NCBI GenBank assembly: GCA_030247855.1
Contig: JAPDRN010000045.1
Coordinates: 62,001-126,000, forward strand
Length of the DNA: 64,000 nucleotides
Origin: Knufia peltigerae
Lineage: Eukaryota > Ascomycota > Eurotiomycetes > Chaetothyriales > Trichomeriaceae
Direction of reading: 5' to 3'
The position numbers and the translations under genes were made by a program. Position 1 is the stretch's first letter. Every line of letters starts with the position of its first letter. Below the pieces are notes generated by a model that was not told where the DNA came from, made no database searches, and was given only the letters and a program-made list of their open reading frames with translations. Of this stretch, positions 32,275-42,742 are shown one piece after another.

Positions 32275-33933
32275 TCATCCCCAAAGGAAATTCAACCTTG
32301 CCAGGCCTTTTTTGCGTACCGCCGGTGGTTCAGGATGTGCCTCGTAAATTGCTAGAAGATCAGCAATCTGGACTTCTGCCAAAGGTATTATTTTCGTTTT
32401 CATCACGAACTTGTGTCCAAAGTACAAGACCAATACCAGGGGGACATTTAGATAGGCCGCCACGAAGACCTCCGCATCCCAATGTCCTTTGATAAATGTA
32501 GTATAGCCACCGGTCAGTAAGATTAGCAATTGCATAGCCAAGGTGTACCAGCTGAGATAGGGCTGAAATGGCGATGCCCAGGGTAGGCGGTCGTGACGAT
32601 CGATGTTTTGTTTCTTCATGGCATAAAACAGGCGGAGAAATGTCGTAGTAATAATTATCCAATTGACCAGAGTGGCGATGGCCACCAAGTCGAGGAGCCA
32701 GCCGAAGACGACACTTGCGCTCCGAGAAAGCGTCATGTATCCCAATCCCATGAAGAGGCCGAAAAGGCCCACTGCGACGTAAGGAATACCGAAACGATTG
32801 ACACGTCGAAATATTTGAGGGGCATTCTCATGCAGAGCAAGCCCGTAAAGGACCCTGGAGCCTCCCAACAAGCCAGAATTCCCAGCAGACCATGCCGAAG
32901 TCAGGACGACGGCGTTGATGATCGACGGTACGACCTTGATTCCGGCACGTCGCGCGGCGATGACAAATGGAGACTGTGAAGCGTTCCCGTTTGAGTGCAG
33001 CAAATCCGGATCGTTTGAGGGGACCACTAGTCCGACCATGAAGATGGTCAGGACGTAGAAGAGAAGAACTCTGGCGAAGATCCTCTTGGCGGCCATCGGA
33101 ATCGCTCTTCTTGGGTGTCTCGTCTCCGCAGCAGCGAGACTGATGGATTCAATGCTGGCATAGGCATAGAGTGCGTTGGTAAAGGTGGTCCAGAAGCCTG
33201 CAAATCGGCCGGTTGCTCCCGGGATTCCCAGAAATTGCACAAAAGGGCCAGGTTCCCTCCAGTAGCGGAAGCCAATGGACTCGCCGGATGGTCCACCTCC
33301 ACAAGTGATGACGAGAGCTAGAATGTTGATGCCGATGATCAATGCGATCTTGAGAAGAGCGAATGCGAACTCCAGCTCTCCGTACACTCGGACAAAGACA
33401 AGGGTGGAAATAAGCATGATAATGCCGAACACCGTGATCCAAACCGCGGGGTTGAGGGAGGACCAAAACTCCACGAGAACGGCGGCAGCGACCAGCTCGG
33501 CTGGAATGGCGACGAGGTATGAATACACCATGTTCCAACCCTGGGCGAAAGAGGCACTGCGGTCGAAGAAGTATTCGCTGTACCGCACGTAGCCACCACT
33601 CAGAGGAAGCAATGCTCCCATTTCCCCGACAGCCATGACAACAGCACAGGCAACCGAACCAGTAATCGAATAGCCCAGGAACGTTCCCAGAGGCCCTGCC
33701 TTTGCCAGTGCTTGTCCTAGGCCAAGGAAAAGCCCAGTGCCGATTGTACCCGCAAGAGCTATCATCTGGATATGTCGTTGTTTGAGACCCTGTCGGACAT
33801 ATTTGAGTTCTTCAAAGTTCTCAACAGCCGTACTTTCTGTGAATGCAGCATGTTCGCAATGTGACGGCGAACCACTGATAGCAGGTATTTTCTCTCCCAT
33901 GTCGACAACCACGATCTCTTGTCCCCGTACCAT
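32275..33933 (-). CDS. AAT-family amino-acid permease
   Basis: Single exon, 552 aa. Hallmark entry GLKQRHIQMIALAGTIGTGL, then GPLGTFLGYSITGSVACAVV, GEMGALLPLSGGYVRY and later SISLAAAETRHPRRAIP, STLVFVRVYGELEF and LTSAWSAGNSGLLGGSR. Twelve membrane segments are expected, with the soluble N-terminus cytosolic. Fungal members (YAT/AAT) are proton symporters for amino acids at the plasma membrane, often regulated by ubiquitination of N-terminal lysines. Specificity cannot be read from sequence. It is divergent from the second Zn2Cys6 regulator over about 735 bases that carry inverted ATACCCG elements. Confidence 0.95.
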   Translation of the reverse strand: MVRGQEIVVVDMGEKIPAISGSPSHCEHAAFTESTAVENFEELKYVRQGLKQRHIQMIALAGTIGTGLFLGLGQALAKAGPLGTFLGYSITGSVACAVVMAVGEMGALLPLSGGYVRYSEYFFDRSASFAQGWNMVYSYLVAIPAELVAAAVLVEFWSSLNPAVWITVFGIIMLISTLVFVRVYGELEFAFALLKIALIIGINILALVITCGGGPSGESIGFRYWREPGPFVQFLGIPGATGRFAGFWTTFTNALYAYASIESISLAAAETRHPRRAIPMAAKRIFARVLLFYVLTIFMVGLVVPSNDPDLLHSNGNASQSPFVIAARRAGIKVVPSIINAVVLTSAWSAGNSGLLGGSRVLYGLALHENAPQIFRRVNRFGIPYVAVGLFGLFMGLGYMTLSRSASVVFGWLLDLVAIATLVNWIIITTTFLRLFYAMKKQNIDRHDRLPWASPFQPYLSWYTLAMQLLILLTGGYTTFIKGHWDAEVFVAAYLNVPLVLVLYFGHKFVMKTKIIPLAEVQIADLLAIYEAHPEPPAVRKKGLARLNFLWG

Positions 33934-34668
33934 GGTGTTGTTGGATAGAGAAGGTTGCAGGTTCGTTGAGGAATACTGATTATGGCCTGTTCACACTATT
34001 CAACTTGCTGGTCAAGAGCAAGAATTATATTCATCCCTGGACAAGGCAATGGGTTGTTTTCAACATGCAGAGTGAATCCTGGTCATCCGCATCCATCGGG
34101 TATTTGTGCCCGTGCAATATATGATACCCGGCACCTTTGGAAGCCTTTTCCCCTCCGGCTCACAATAGCCGACAGAGATCTGCAGATGCCCTCGTCGCCT
34201 TTGACCCTGACAATATGCCATACCGCTGATGGTAACTTTTCTCATACAGAATCAATGCACAAACTTTTAACGATTCAACTAAATTGTTCTTACTATTTTA
34301 CTATAAAGGAAAACTATTTTCTTGTATCTTGACTTAAACTTATTTACTAGAATCTTTTGCGGATTATTTTAATTGGTTTAACTTGCAATCGGCGTCTTAG
34401 CGCTTCGTCACGAGAAGAGTTTTGATTGGACACTCCAATTAGCGCGTTTTTAGGTGCTAAGGCAAACAAGAGTCTGAGAATCTGAGACAATGGCGTACTG
34501 TATTGTATTTCATTTCGACTTTTCCAACCTCCCACTCACCTCTCTCACTGTACCACGCATGAGTTGTGCCAGCAACGTGGCTGGTTGCGCTTCAACATCG
34601 TCCTGCATGGGACGCCGTACAGCACACCCATATGTCTGTATCCACCGTACTGCCCACCAGCATCAATC
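33934..34668. promoter_or_regulatory. divergent promoter AAT permease/second regulator
   Basis: Contains CGGGTAT at 34097 and its inverse ATACCCG at 34134, facing each other 30 bases apart. The part from about 34250 to 34380 is AT-rich. No gene seen. Confidence 0.5.
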
Positions 34669-37130
34669 ATGCTCCGCAAGAACGGGCGGCCTGTGTCGTG
34701 TGAGCCTTGCCGCTTGGCGAAGGTTCGATGCGATCATGCGATGCCTACCTGTCGTAGATGTGCGAAGCGAAACATGGCAGACGAAGTAGGCTCCACTGCG
34801 CCCCTGGGCCTGAACCTGAAGGCGCGCGACCATTTCTTGCTAATGGCATGAGGGACAGTGCTATTATCATCCAGCTCCCATGACCCACAGGAGGAACAGG
34901 AGCTCCGGACTCGGATCTACAAGGACTCGAGACCAAGACAACCCAGTTTCGCATCAGAGAACCCATGGGGCCCGAAGAGAGTCCCTCGTGGCTCAAGCAG
35001 CGCCCATGGTGCCTGAACTGCCGAGTGATGCTGGCAATACGAGCTCTTATCCCAGTACTGGCCGGGACAGCCACAGCGTGATCGAGACAGGCTTTCTCGG
35101 ATCCACCAGTTTCTTGTCCGTGTTCGCCGACGACGGTCCCGAGAATATCAGTTCCCCCGGCCTCCCAATTCCCATAGGTCCAGGGCGAGCTCAATCACAA
35201 GCTTACCAACGCGGTCTTACCCCAAAACTTCACCTGGTGGAGATGTTGCGTTCCTCATTTGACAAGTACGAGACACTTGTAACCGACTACTACAAGCGCA
35301 GCTTCTTCACAGTCATCCCTGGCCCACTGATCCTTCCTTCACTGTCGCGGATGAGGTCCTTTCTGGAGTGTCCAGACCCTGAGAATGCTGCAGGGAACGG
35401 ACTCCGGGTGCGCAAGGCCGATGCAGACCACCACCTCGCTGGGAAAATCACCAGGAACAGCGAAGGGCCGTTACACATAAGCTCGTCCACCACGCTGGAG
35501 GACTTTCTTGAGCTTTACACGGGTCGACACTGTCGATGGGAAACGATCGGCGTCATTCTTGCCCTCGCTGGAACCGCGGCCGTTTTATCTCCGAGGCAGA
35601 CCACTTCCGAGTCGTCCGGCAAAGGTTCTGCAGAAGGCAAGGCGCTTGCGGCCGACTTGCTCGCAGCGAGCGACGTATGCATAAGTATCTGCGAGCAGCA
35701 TCGGGGCCTGAGCGACATATTCATCTGGCTACGTTACTCAAATGCCGGCCTCGCGGCCCACATACTCGGTGACATGGGTAAGTGGCCTCGTTGAGCACTC
35801 TCACACGCGCCCGGCCAGGAGTCGCCCGCGGCTAACAACACCGGATTGCATCTTAGATAATCACCTCTATCGTCGCTTTGGTGAGTTCGTGTGTGACCTC
35901 TTTGCGTTGGGTTTCCATCGCCAGAGAAGCGTCGAGTCCGGAGTGCCATTTTACCTTTCCGAGACCCGCAAGAGGATCTTCGCCGCAGCATGTCGACGAG
36001 ACAAGAATCTTGCCACCTTTCTCGGACGCCCTCCCCATATCCACCGCTCCTACTGTGACGTGAGCCTTCCTCGAGACCTGGATGATGAAAGTGTTGCCCT
36101 ATCCGGAAATGCGCTAAACAGGGCTCTTGACAGTGTGGACGCCGCGGGCTGGAGCCAGGTGGCTTTGCCCGAAAGAAAGCTGCGGCCTGCGACTGTGATC
36201 AGACTCCGGCACCACACTGCTGTGTTGCGTGAAAGAGTGCTGGAGCTCTGTCTCGGCCAAAAGTCGGATCGAGTGGTCGAGGATGCAAGGTACGTGACGA
36301 GCCTCAGTCCAGCCCGACCTGCATGGAGGAACTGACAGTGCTGAAGCACCTTGATCGACGAGTCTCACCGGATGTGGGTCTCCATTCCCTCCGAGTTCCG
36401 CTACGAACCTGACTGTTGGGGTCGACTTCCACCCACAGCGTGCATGGTCGTGCTGACCGTGTACCTCGAATACCTCTACAGTGTCTTCCAACTGCGACGT
36501 ATCCTCTGCCAAGCCAACTACAGCCGACAGGGGGATCTCTTTCAGGTCTGCGTGCAGATGCTGTCGGCGATTCTTGACCTGGTGAACCATTCTGGCGGGA
36601 GGGACGCCATCTTGGGCCGCTACTATCGGATTTTCCTCTTCTACGCCCTGCCTTGCGCCGGGATCTTGGCACGCGAGCTCCGGGATTGCGCAGCCTCCGG
36701 TCGAAGCCTGTCCGCCACGGTGTCCCGGTCGGAGATCATCCGGAAGCTCAGCGTCATCGTCTCCTGGCTGGAGAATGCAGACGTCGACCCGGGGGGAGAG
36801 CGCGGGGCGTGCGTCGAGGTGACGAGAGTGGTCGGTCGTTTGTTGGATGAGGCGCTGAATACCGGAACGAGTGGACCGTTGCGCGCAGAAACAGCCCCGC
36901 ACAACGCGGCCCTCGTCGGCAACCAAGTTCGCGGCAGTGAGGGCAATTTTCAAGCTCAAAACGATTGGCCAAGTGGGCCGTTCTCGTCGTCGATCCCGGA
37001 TTTCAATCCGCGAGCCGAGAGTTGGCTTTTTGACCACGGAATGACTGAAGAGTACTTCTCCTGGCTAGACAGACTCGACTCCGAGGGAGCATTCCCCGGG
37101 CTGGACTACGACCTGGATTCGACCTTGTGA
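34669..37130 (+). CDS. Zn2Cys6 transcription factor, second in cluster
   Basis: Exons 34669..34785, 34859..35777, 35857..36289 and 36347..37130 (introns 73, 79 and 57 bases) give 750 aa. The zinc cluster starts at residue 11: SCEPCRLAKVRCDHAMPTC, RRC and, after the first intron, ...DECYYHPAPM, with cysteines 11, 14, 21, 28, 31 and 40 (CX2CX6CX6CX2CX8C). The middle domain carries LAAHILGDMDNHLYRRFG and SETRKRIFAAACRRDKNLATFLGRPP, typical of the fungal transcription factor domain, and the end is acidic (DRLDSEGAFPGLDYDLDSTL), a possible activation region. The intron 3 acceptor was chosen to avoid an in-frame TGA. Its targets are unknown; the divergent permease is a candidate. Confidence 0.9.
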
Positions 37131-37725
37131 AGCAAGTTTGATGTCGATATTGATGGCCATCTGCGCGGTGGAAGAGATCGTCATGCTCACCGAGCCGTTC
37201 GCGCGTGACAACTTGGACACAGCTAAACATAAGTCTGTCGAATTCTAACACAGCACATTGCATGTAAGAGTAGATGTTACATGGGCTAGACTTGGGAATA
37301 TTGTTTGGAGTACATTGGGAAGAGCAGTTCTAGGTCATACCTATGTATTTCACTGACGGACTCGATACAGATGTGATCAATGCTCATGAAGACAACATTG
37401 TCCCTCTTCCTTAGTACCAAGTGGACCATACTGGGGAAACCTTTCAATCAGGGATCATTTTCAATTTCGGAATTCAATCCACGATGCCAACACCTTTGCC
37501 AAGCTAGTATTCTGACCGTCACCGACAATGCTTGACTGCATCACTTTCATTTCCTTGCTCTCTTTCTGCCGCCATTGTGCACGGTCAAGCTCTCACTGAC
37601 GCTGCGCGAACGAATTTCAAGCACGGTACGCCTGGTGGTCGTCGTGGTGCGGACTCGACGTCGGCTACGATGGTGATGTACAGTCGCAGAACCGATTATC
37701 TCAACGTCCGTCCCCTGATCTTCAT
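37131..37725. other. intergenic, convergent 3' ends
   Basis: Between the second regulator and the DUF7587 gene, which end toward each other. No gene is recognised; short frames only. Confidence 0.5.
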
Positions 37726-40265
37726 TTACAACACCGGCACGTCTGTATTGGAATCTTGAGACGAGCTTGTGATATCTGCTTGGTTTTGAAGAGCTCCAGG
37801 GAGGTAATAATCACCAGTCAGATCAATTTCAATTGGACATGTGGTAGGTGTTGTGACTGGGTCTGTTTGTGCAGGCTCATTTGTTCTACCTGTATCCACA
37901 GAGATGTCCTCGGCGACCTTTTCAAAAAATGGCTGATGCCTCTTTCGTCGTACTTGAGATTTAGCGGTGATCTGATCAACGATCATAAGGTCCATGGAAC
38001 TTCCAGAGGACTTGGAATTCACCATGTCTTGGGTAGTAGTGTTGACTGAAGTGGATTGAAGCTGGGATTTCGTCAAACGAAATACTGTCCGAATGTCGAT
38101 ATTCTTTCCTGCTCGTTTCTGGTCAGTCGTATCCTTGGGCAACTCCATGGCTGATTGATCAGCTGGTTGCAGTGCTGTAGTAGTCAGGGGTCCTGCGCAG
38201 GTTGCCTCTCGATTAGATTTCACGATGACATCCTTTTTGAAGAGTTGTGGAGTCGGATCTTTCTCCGCATATTCCAAGAGTTCCTTGGTGAATTCATCAC
38301 TGGTTTCCTTTTCAATCGTGTTCCGCTCAGTACATATCGAGGATTGTGTATGGTCGTTGTAGGCTGTAGACTCGTTAAGCGATGGAGTGGTTATGTCTCC
38401 CTGGAGTGGTACAGCTGGTATTTGCAACCCAAGGGATTCCGAGATTGCGACCTCAGTATGCCCCGTCTTTTTGTCAACATTTTCCACTTCTATTAGCTCT
38501 GCTTTAACGCTTTCATTCGATGTTGTGTCCTGGGCAGCTCCCACACTGATATCAAAAGGTTGACATTCGGTTGACAGCTGGGCATCAACAAGACTCTGTA
38601 ATATCTCATCGGATAGATCAAGAGTATTGAACGTAGTATAGAGACTGTTCGTCTCTACTTGTGGCTTTCGAGCGGGAATCTCCACCGTAATCCTTCTCTT
38701 TGTTAGAGATAATGATGCTTTAGGCATGTGGCCCCTGACAGTAGAGCTTTCGGACAGAGTCGTTCCATATAAGCCTTCTACGAAAGCATCGTAGTCTGGT
38801 CCTGAAGGGCCTTTGTCGAGGTTCATAACCTTGAAATTCCTGATCAATTTATGGGCTACGACTTCTCTATACTTTGGGGTTACATCTTGAAGAGCCTATA
38901 TGAGTTAGAATGTTTCATCATCCGTTGATCAACAAGTACTGACTCTTCCAATAATTATGCCTGACTCATGAGAGAGCCCCTCGAGACTTCGCATCAATTC
39001 GTACAGTCTTGAAGCCGCGGTATTGTCTAGGATGCCAACTGTCTTGCACTCGACTGAACCCCAGGTGAGAAACTATGTGAAGTTAGTATTGATATCAAGT
39101 CCCGGAGAGTAGAAAGCCTGACTTCGCCGTAGCCCACATAACCTCCAGGTAAGTTTAAACCATATTCATCGCAAAGATTGGGAACCAGCCAGATGGCTTT
39201 TCGCGCTCCATACCGACATTCTTGTTCTTCTTCTAGGACATTGAAGTCCACAATATAAATCTGAAGTGGTACGTCGCGGCTGTCGCTGACTAGCTTAAGT
39301 GCTCGGCGAGCGCTCTCAGTCCATGATAGAAACGGCGAGAGAAAGGTTTTATCCACATGCAAGTGTTGATTAGCAAGTTGAAGAAATGCGCTCTTATCTG
39401 TTGGTGGTCTCGAGATGGGTGTATCGGGGTTCAGAAACGCTCGTGCTCTGAGATTGTGAGCGGGATCACCAGCTCTCCAAAGTAGTCGTGGCCTCGAATG
39501 TGCACTGTTTCCCTTGTTGTTGAAATGAATCCTTAATTGCGGATTTATTCTTGTTGCTGAATTTTCGAAATCGTTAAGGTGATCGATATGAAGATAAGGG
39601 TCGTGGTTGTCGGCTTCTGGCTCCGGCTGATAGGAACCTTCAGATTCTGACGAAATTGTTGAAGCAGTCTCGCTGGGGGATACTGAACAAGTAAAGGGTG
39701 TTGTTGTTTCACCTCTCATTGATGAGCGCCTGACTGAGGCTTCTGCAGAGGATGGTGTAGTAACTCGTGTCCTCTTCGAGATTGTACATCTTCCACGTCT
39801 ATCGTCTAGGACATCAATACTGTCGTCTGTGGAGTCGGTTTCCCAATCATTGGTATTTGCCAATGAACGGCTCTCTTGTACATGATCAGCAGCGCTTATC
39901 TCATTATCCTTACGCTTTAGATGAACTTTAACGTCGCCAGCTGCAATCTCGATGTCGGATATCAATTTGCGGAACTTTTTGAGGATGGCAGATTGTGTCA
40001 GTGATTGGATGTCGTTAAAAACCCCTCCACGATTAGTTCTCTTCATGTCGGCAATCTGAGACACTATTGTAGTCGCCTTTAGCCCGCGAGGAAATCCCTC
40101 TCGCCGAAGACGGTCTTTGTAGATATTATTGAATAGAGAACGCATTTCCCTAGACGAGATGTCATAGAATTTGTGCAAGACCGCTAGAAGCTCACGGTCC
40201 TCTGAAGTCCAAACATGCTTAGTGGTGTGCGAATTGCCCATACCATGACCGAGACGTCGACTCAT
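37726..40265 (-). CDS. DUF7587 domain protein with N-terminal Myb-like region
   Basis: Exons 40265..39123, 39072..38944 and 38895..37726 (introns of 50 and 48 bases, donors GTCAGG/GTCAGT) give 813 aa, all exons in phase 0. The N-terminus has WTSEDRELLAVLHKFYDISS with a following basic helix, like a Myb/SANT-type domain. The middle has RLLWRAGDPAHNLRARAFLN, LSPFLSWTESARRALKL and GGYVGYGEFLTWG (joined across intron 1), which fit the fungal DUF7587 region. The C-terminal ~370 residues are Ser/Thr-rich and disordered. Codon use and base content look more AT-rich than in neighbouring housekeeping genes. Function is unknown; such proteins are often lineage-specific and multi-copy. Confidence 0.8.
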
Positions 40266-41218
40266 GTTGTCAACCTTGAGGAGTCAGCTATGGGACAGCC
40301 TGAATAAGGGCGTGATAGACTTTGGATGGTGTAGAAGATAAGACAACGATGGAGAGTTGAAATAATTCTGGATAGAAACTGCCTCTCAACGAGAGAAAAT
40401 CAGGATTCACCAGGAAGTGAGGTTGATATGAAGGCTGTCGTGAGAATTGAACGTCGATTAGCTTGTGAAAGGCAACAAGTATCGTAAGGTCTAACAGCAG
40501 CGTGATGCATGATGTCCTTGAGTAAAGTGAGTTGAGTTGAGTATTGAACAGAAAAAGAATTTCCATCATTGCTGGTATCTTCAACGACACCCCAAGCTCC
40601 AGTGAAAGGGCTTTTTAGATGTTCTCTGCCCGGTCTTGACATGAGAGTAACGATGAGATCTTCCAGTACACATTGATTGACGTCCATGTGCCTTGAGTTG
40701 TCTCTCATTATCGCTGTCCACCTCCCATCATTGCGCCTCGACGATGCCATGGTGCTGATTCGCAAGTGATTTGCTATCCCGTGCTTGCCCTTGAGACCTA
40801 TGATTTCCATCTTGTCTGCGTTGATTCGCGGTCGGAAGATAGTGAAGCTTGCCACAATAGGGTGGTGTTTGCCGGAGCAGCTAGATGATTGTTTGATCCA
40901 AAGAGATCCGCATTCCCCGACCAAGTTTCGCAGACAAACTTGACAACGGGTTTGACTTCACACTGTATTGTCTTCATCCTGAACAACCGATTGCTGTCAT
41001 TATCGACGTCCCGTGTTGTACTGTGGTGGCCGGATCAAGCTTCCGCCATTCCGAAGTCGCTGGTTTGGTGTTCAATAAAGGAAAGAGCGACTCACTGATC
41101 GTGGCTTCGGTTTATGTCCTTCTTCATACTTCATGCATCTTCCTCTTCTCCTCCGGTCTCCCTTAAAAATCTCACGAGGAAAAGATCTGTCTTAGAAATC
41201 TCCGAGTACTTGAACAAA
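40266..41218. other. intergenic, possible small minus-strand frame
   Basis: A minus-strand frame of 136 codons from the ATG at 40810 to 40400 is open, but has no recognised motifs and lies between gene starts. I do not call it a gene. Confidence 0.35.
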
Positions 41219-42395
41219 ATGTCACTCAGCCAACCTGCCCACATGGCCTTTGAGCCTTCGAAGCATCTCACCTTTGAGCCTCCACAGAGAATCTGGACTA
41301 TGGAAGAGATTGGTATGACAGACAAGGGCGTCTCTCCAAATGCAGTTTCAGAACCCTTTTCCCTCTTTAATGAGGAAGCAGTCCAACAAATGAGAACCGA
41401 AGTCTTGAGTGAACCCGTCTGGAAGAATTGTCAGTACAAGAGCAATATTGCCCAATGCCAGCTGAGGGGCTTTGCTCCAGAGTAAGTATCTCACTGACCA
41501 CCGAGTATTCTCAATGCTGACCTCGACAGATATGCTCCGTTCGTCTATGACGTCTGGCGTAGCCCCGAAGTTCTATCGATCGTCTCAAAGATTGCTGGTG
41601 TCGACCTCGTACCTGTCATGGACTTTGAAATTGCACACATGAATATATCCATCAAGAGCAAGGAGCAACAAGAGGCAGCCAAGCAGGCTCTACAAGAGAA
41701 AGAGCATCGTGATGCAGACGAGGGCGTATCCGACTGTCCATTCGAGGACGACACCCCAATTGTCGACTGGCATACCGACAGCTATCCTTTCGTCTGTGTC
41801 ACCATGCTTAGTGACTGTACCAACATGATCGGAGGAGAGACCGCCTTGCGCAGAGGTGATGGGGAGATCATGAAGGTTCGAGGACCTGGAATGGTATGAC
41901 AATAGTCTAGACATCGCGCATTACAAGCACTAACATCATTGCAAGGGTCATGCTGTTGTTCTCCAAGGCCGATATATCGAGCATCAAGCCTTGAGAGCCC
42001 TCGGTGGCACGGAGCGTATCACCATGGTGACTTCCTTCAGGCCCAAGTCAGCCTTCATCAAAGATGACACTGTCCTTACAACTGTCCGCTCCGTCTCTAA
42101 TCTGTCGGAGCTTTACTCTCAGTATGCCGAATACCGGCTCGAGATGCTGGAAGAGCGCATCCGAGCTCAACTCAAAGAGATTCGTGACCGCAAGCGTGCT
42201 CGTCGTGGATTCAATACCACCAAGGCCAAGGCATTCATCAAGGAGCAGAAGAATTTCCTGGATTCAATGCTTCGAGAAATGGTCGACGAGGACCTGGTCA
42301 CTGTTGGTTACACTGACGATTCACATCTCCTAAGTGATGAGCTCAAGCTTGAAGGCCAAGAGAAGGCGCTTTATCACGCGAACGGTGCAGCCTAG
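41219..42395 (+). CDS. 2-oxoglutarate/Fe(II) oxygenase-like protein
   Basis: Exons 41219..41481, 41530..41893 and 41946..42395 (introns 48 and 52 bases) give 358 aa. The iron triad is suggested by His169 and Asp171 in DWHTDSYPFVC and His222 in GRYIEHQALRA, with Arg241 in TSFRPK as the 2-oxoglutarate-binding arginine. CTNMIGGETALRRGDGE lies between, and GRYIEHQALRALGGTERITM follows. After the catalytic core comes a long helix rich in charged residues (about residues 255-330). The substrate is unknown; sequence text matches a fungal family of uncharacterised oxygenases. The ATG at 41219 was chosen because upstream residues look like leader; an ATG at 41114 is possible. Confidence 0.8.
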
Positions 42396-42742
42396 CTGGA
42401 GCTTACTGTATGACCACCGTCGTCACGAATTTGACTGCTTTGAGAAAGCATAATTGTTTTGATTGCTGAACATTATGTGCCAGGGGTCGGATTAGGGGTG
42501 GACACAAAATGTTTTGTTCTCTATGCAGATATCTTTCTTTTTGCCGAGCTTTGTACGATACTAGGTCAAGGGTCCAGGGCTCACATCACGTGCATATATG
42601 GACGTGAAAGATGTCTTCAATTGTTTGACAGATAGATAGATATCGAACACGTTCGAAGTGTTTTACATCATCAACCGAGTAGTCTAAGCTTCAAGTGCTC
42701 ATGCAATGTAGATGTAGATATAGGTGTACAAGAATTAGAGTG
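42396..42742. other. convergent 3' spacer
   Basis: Between oxygenase-like and molybdenum cofactor sulfurase genes; GATAGATAGATATC near 42630. No gene seen. Confidence 0.5.

Noticed and set aside
36114..37037. 307-codon frame opposite the second Zn2Cys6 regulator
   Set aside because: Antisense shadow; the sense strand carries the conserved transcription-factor domain.
40400..40810. 136-codon minus-strand frame starting at an ATG
   Set aside because: No family features; sits in the promoter zone of two genes. Could be a lineage-specific gene but not supportable.
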